Part shown: piece by piece, positions 54,278 through 55,718 of the stretch | How the letters are laid out: each line of letters opens with the position of its first letter | Position numbering within the stretch: position 1 is the first letter of the stretch | Origin: an uncultured Pelagibacteraceae bacterium | GTDB lineage: Bacteria > Pseudomonadota > Alphaproteobacteria > Pelagibacterales > Pelagibacteraceae | Direction: 5' to 3' | DNA: 55,718 bases | NCBI GenBank assembly: GCA_902521075.1 | Contig: CABYQM010000006.1 | Coordinates: 1-55,718, forward strand | Made by a program: the position numbers and the translations under genes | Notes under the pieces: model-generated | The model's database searches: none | What the model saw: the letters and a program-made list of their open reading frames with translations, nothing else | Told to the model about the DNA's origin: nothing

Positions 54278-55285
54278 TTGAAAAATTTTGCAAAATCAAA
54301 AATTAACCCTGATTTAAAATACGTATATTCAGAAAACAATGCCTTAAGCATTGTATTTCAAAGCAATGAACTACTTTTAGGTGTTTTAGGAGAATTTAAT
54401 AATAACTTAAAAGAATTAGAAAAAATTACAAATACTAGCATTTACTCTAGAGGAAATTCAATTTTATTAAAAAATACTCCTGAAAAAAATGAATTAATAA
54501 AAAATGCAATTCAATTTCTTGTAGATCAATTTTTAAATAATGGAACATTAGAAAAAAAGGATATAGAGTCATCTGTAAATAAATTTATGATCAATGAGAA
54601 AGTTACAAATAAAAGTGGGAATGTAGAATACATAATAAAAACTCCAAAAAAATCTGTAATACCAAGATCAGAGAAGCAAAAAAATTATATAAGAGCTTTA
54701 AAAGAATCAGATATTGTTATTTCTGCAGGACCAGCTGGAACTGGTAAAACTTTTTTAGCTGTTGCGGTTGCTTTAACAATGTTACTTGAAAAAAAAATAG
54801 AACGTATCATTTTGTCCAGACCAGCGGTAGAAGCAGGAGAGAGATTAGGTTTCTTACCAGGAGATATGAGAGAGAAAGTTGATCCTTATTTAAGACCTCT
54901 TTATGATTCATTGTATGACTTATTAGATTTTGAAAAAATTCAAAAGAAAATAGAGGTTGGAGATATTGAAATTGCACCACTTGCTTTTATGAGGGGAAGA
55001 ACTTTAAAGAATTCTTTTGCAATTCTTGATGAAGCGCAAAATGCTACCGATACTCAAATAAAAATGTTCTTAACAAGAATTGGTGAAAATTCCAAAATAG
55101 TTATTAACGGTGATCCTTCTCAAATAGACTTACCTAGTAAAACAATGTCAGGTTTAAATAGATCAAAGAAATTACTTGGTCATTTAAAGGAGATATCTGT
55201 AGTAGATTTCGATCATACTGATGTTGTAAGACACCCACTAGTTTCCAAGATAGTCAAGGCTTATTCTGATAAAAATTCAGATTAA
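54278..55285 (+). CDS. PhoH-like ATPase (YbeZ)
   Basis: 335 residues from TTG at 54278; no ATG is near. P-loop SAGPAGTGKTFLAVAVAL near residue 149 and Walker B FAILDEAQNAT near residue 246, with VEAGERLGFLPGDMREKVDPYLRPLYD typical of PhoH/YbeZ. It probably works with YbeY, encoded next with a one-base overlap (TAATG), in rRNA maturation. Confidence 0.94.
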   Translation: MKNFAKSKINPDLKYVYSENNALSIVFQSNELLLGVLGEFNNNLKELEKITNTSIYSRGNSILLKNTPEKNELIKNAIQFLVDQFLNNGTLEKKDIESSVNKFMINEKVTNKSGNVEYIIKTPKKSVIPRSEKQKNYIRALKESDIVISAGPAGTGKTFLAVAVALTMLLEKKIERIILSRPAVEAGERLGFLPGDMREKVDPYLRPLYDSLYDLLDFEKIQKKIEVGDIEIAPLAFMRGRTLKNSFAILDEAQNATDTQIKMFLTRIGENSKIVINGDPSQIDLPSKTMSGLNRSKKLLGHLKEISVVDFDHTDVVRHPLVSKIVKAYSDKNSD

Positions 55286-55718
55286 TGATTAAAGCCAACA
55301 TAGTTATAGATAAAAAAATTTGGGAAAAAAAATTAAAAAAGCCGGAAACTTACTTCAAAAAGAAATTAAATAAATTATCTAAATTCAGCTCTTTTAAAAA
55401 TAAAAAACAAGAATTTACTGTCATGCTTACTAATAATAAAAAAATGAAAGATCTAAATTCAAAGTTTAGAAATAAAAATGTTTCAACAGATGTGCTTTCT
55501 TTTCCTTTAAAAATTAATTTAAAAAACAAATTATATTTAGGAGATATAGCAATTTCTTTTGAAATTATTAATAAAAGAGCAAAATCATCTAGTTTTGATC
55601 ATGAATTAGATAAAATGTGGATACACGGTTATCTACATCTCTTAGGACATGATCATAAAAAAAATAAAGATTATTTTTTAATGAATAAAAAAGAAAAATT
55701 AATATTAAAAAAATTAAA
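55285..55718 (+). CDS. ybeY: Endoribonuclease YbeY, 3' end beyond the window
   Basis: 144 codons are visible without a stop, so the last residues are outside. NKKMKDLNSKFRNKNVSTDVLSF and LGDIAISFEI are family motifs; the zinc site is HGYLHLLGHDH near residue 117-127 (HGxLHLxGHDH). It takes part in 16S rRNA 3' processing and ribosome quality control. Confidence 0.94.
   Translation, partial: MIKANIVIDKKIWEKKLKKPETYFKKKLNKLSKFSSFKNKKQEFTVMLTNNKKMKDLNSKFRNKNVSTDVLSFPLKINLKNKLYLGDIAISFEIINKRAKSSSFDHELDKMWIHGYLHLLGHDHKKNKDYFLMNKKEKLILKKL

Noticed and set aside
1..55718. CRISPR arrays, IS elements, prophage genes, tRNA or rRNA genes
   Set aside because: No direct repeats with spacers, transposase or phage protein motifs, and no gap large enough with a tRNA-like cloverleaf was seen by eye.

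Overview
The window is AT-rich, extremely gene-dense chromosomal DNA of an alphaproteobacterium. Gene order, very short spacers, lysine/asparagine-rich proteins and a scarcity of Shine-Dalgarno sequences point to the SAR11 clade (Pelagibacterales, 'Candidatus Pelagibacter'-like). This is inferred from protein and synteny recognition, not from a search. I see no phage, IS element, CRISPR array, rRNA or tRNA.

Layout. 1-823: two tandem type IV pilin-like genes (the first cut by the window edge). 915-3720: a DctPQM TRAP transporter operon. 3723-6813: hisB-hisH-(small lipoprotein)-hisA-hisF-hisE on the minus strand. 6904-9773: hslVU, then an Smr protein and a Tim44-like protein facing back. 9831-14835: fxsA and secB facing dnaQ-coaE-SDR-aroE-maf-PPDK regulator. 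14836-15116: the longest non-coding gap, between the DUF299-type regulator and hemE, which is where alphaproteobacterial oriC usually lies. 15117-25426: hemE-hemH-hemJ-rho, a reversed sulfotransferase, then mnmE-mnmG-rsmG-parA-parB, with a perfect parS site inside rsmG. 25423-29953: holA-lptE-leuS-DUF3576 facing back. 30177-31133: a porin with a strong ribosome binding site and the only clear intrinsic terminator seen. 31184-37581: single genes and pairs (ThiE-like, YggS, L,D-transpeptidase, winged-helix regulator, a 35-residue ArfA-like peptide, 2OG oxygenase, PfkB kinase, nth, dapB, a secreted polysaccharide-lyase-like protein). 37588-41363: dnaJ-dnaK-grpE with heat-shock-like promoters. 41400-55718: rdgB, lpoA-like/rsmI/BON lipoprotein, maeB, murJ, trpS, nfu, Bax-like glucosaminidase, polysaccharide deacetylase, a short tsaB, fur, miaB, phoH and a nearly complete ybeY.

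How it fits together. Genes on either side of 14836-15116 mostly diverge from it, as expected for replication leaving an origin there; parS/ParAB lie 8-10 kb away. hslVU, dnaK and grpE share a similar -35/-10 arrangement that resembles RpoH promoters. The strongest observations are: the putative oriC; parS embedded in rsmG plus a degenerate parS-like site in mnmG; unannotated small genes (ArfA-like peptide, lipoprotein overlapping hisA); overlapping or nearly abutting divergent starts (ThiE-like/yggS, lpoA/rsmI, deacetylase/tsaB); and a repeated 4-nt interlock of convergent stop codons. I did not find a clearly new multi-gene system; the novelty lies in small genes, compaction and short regulatory sequences.
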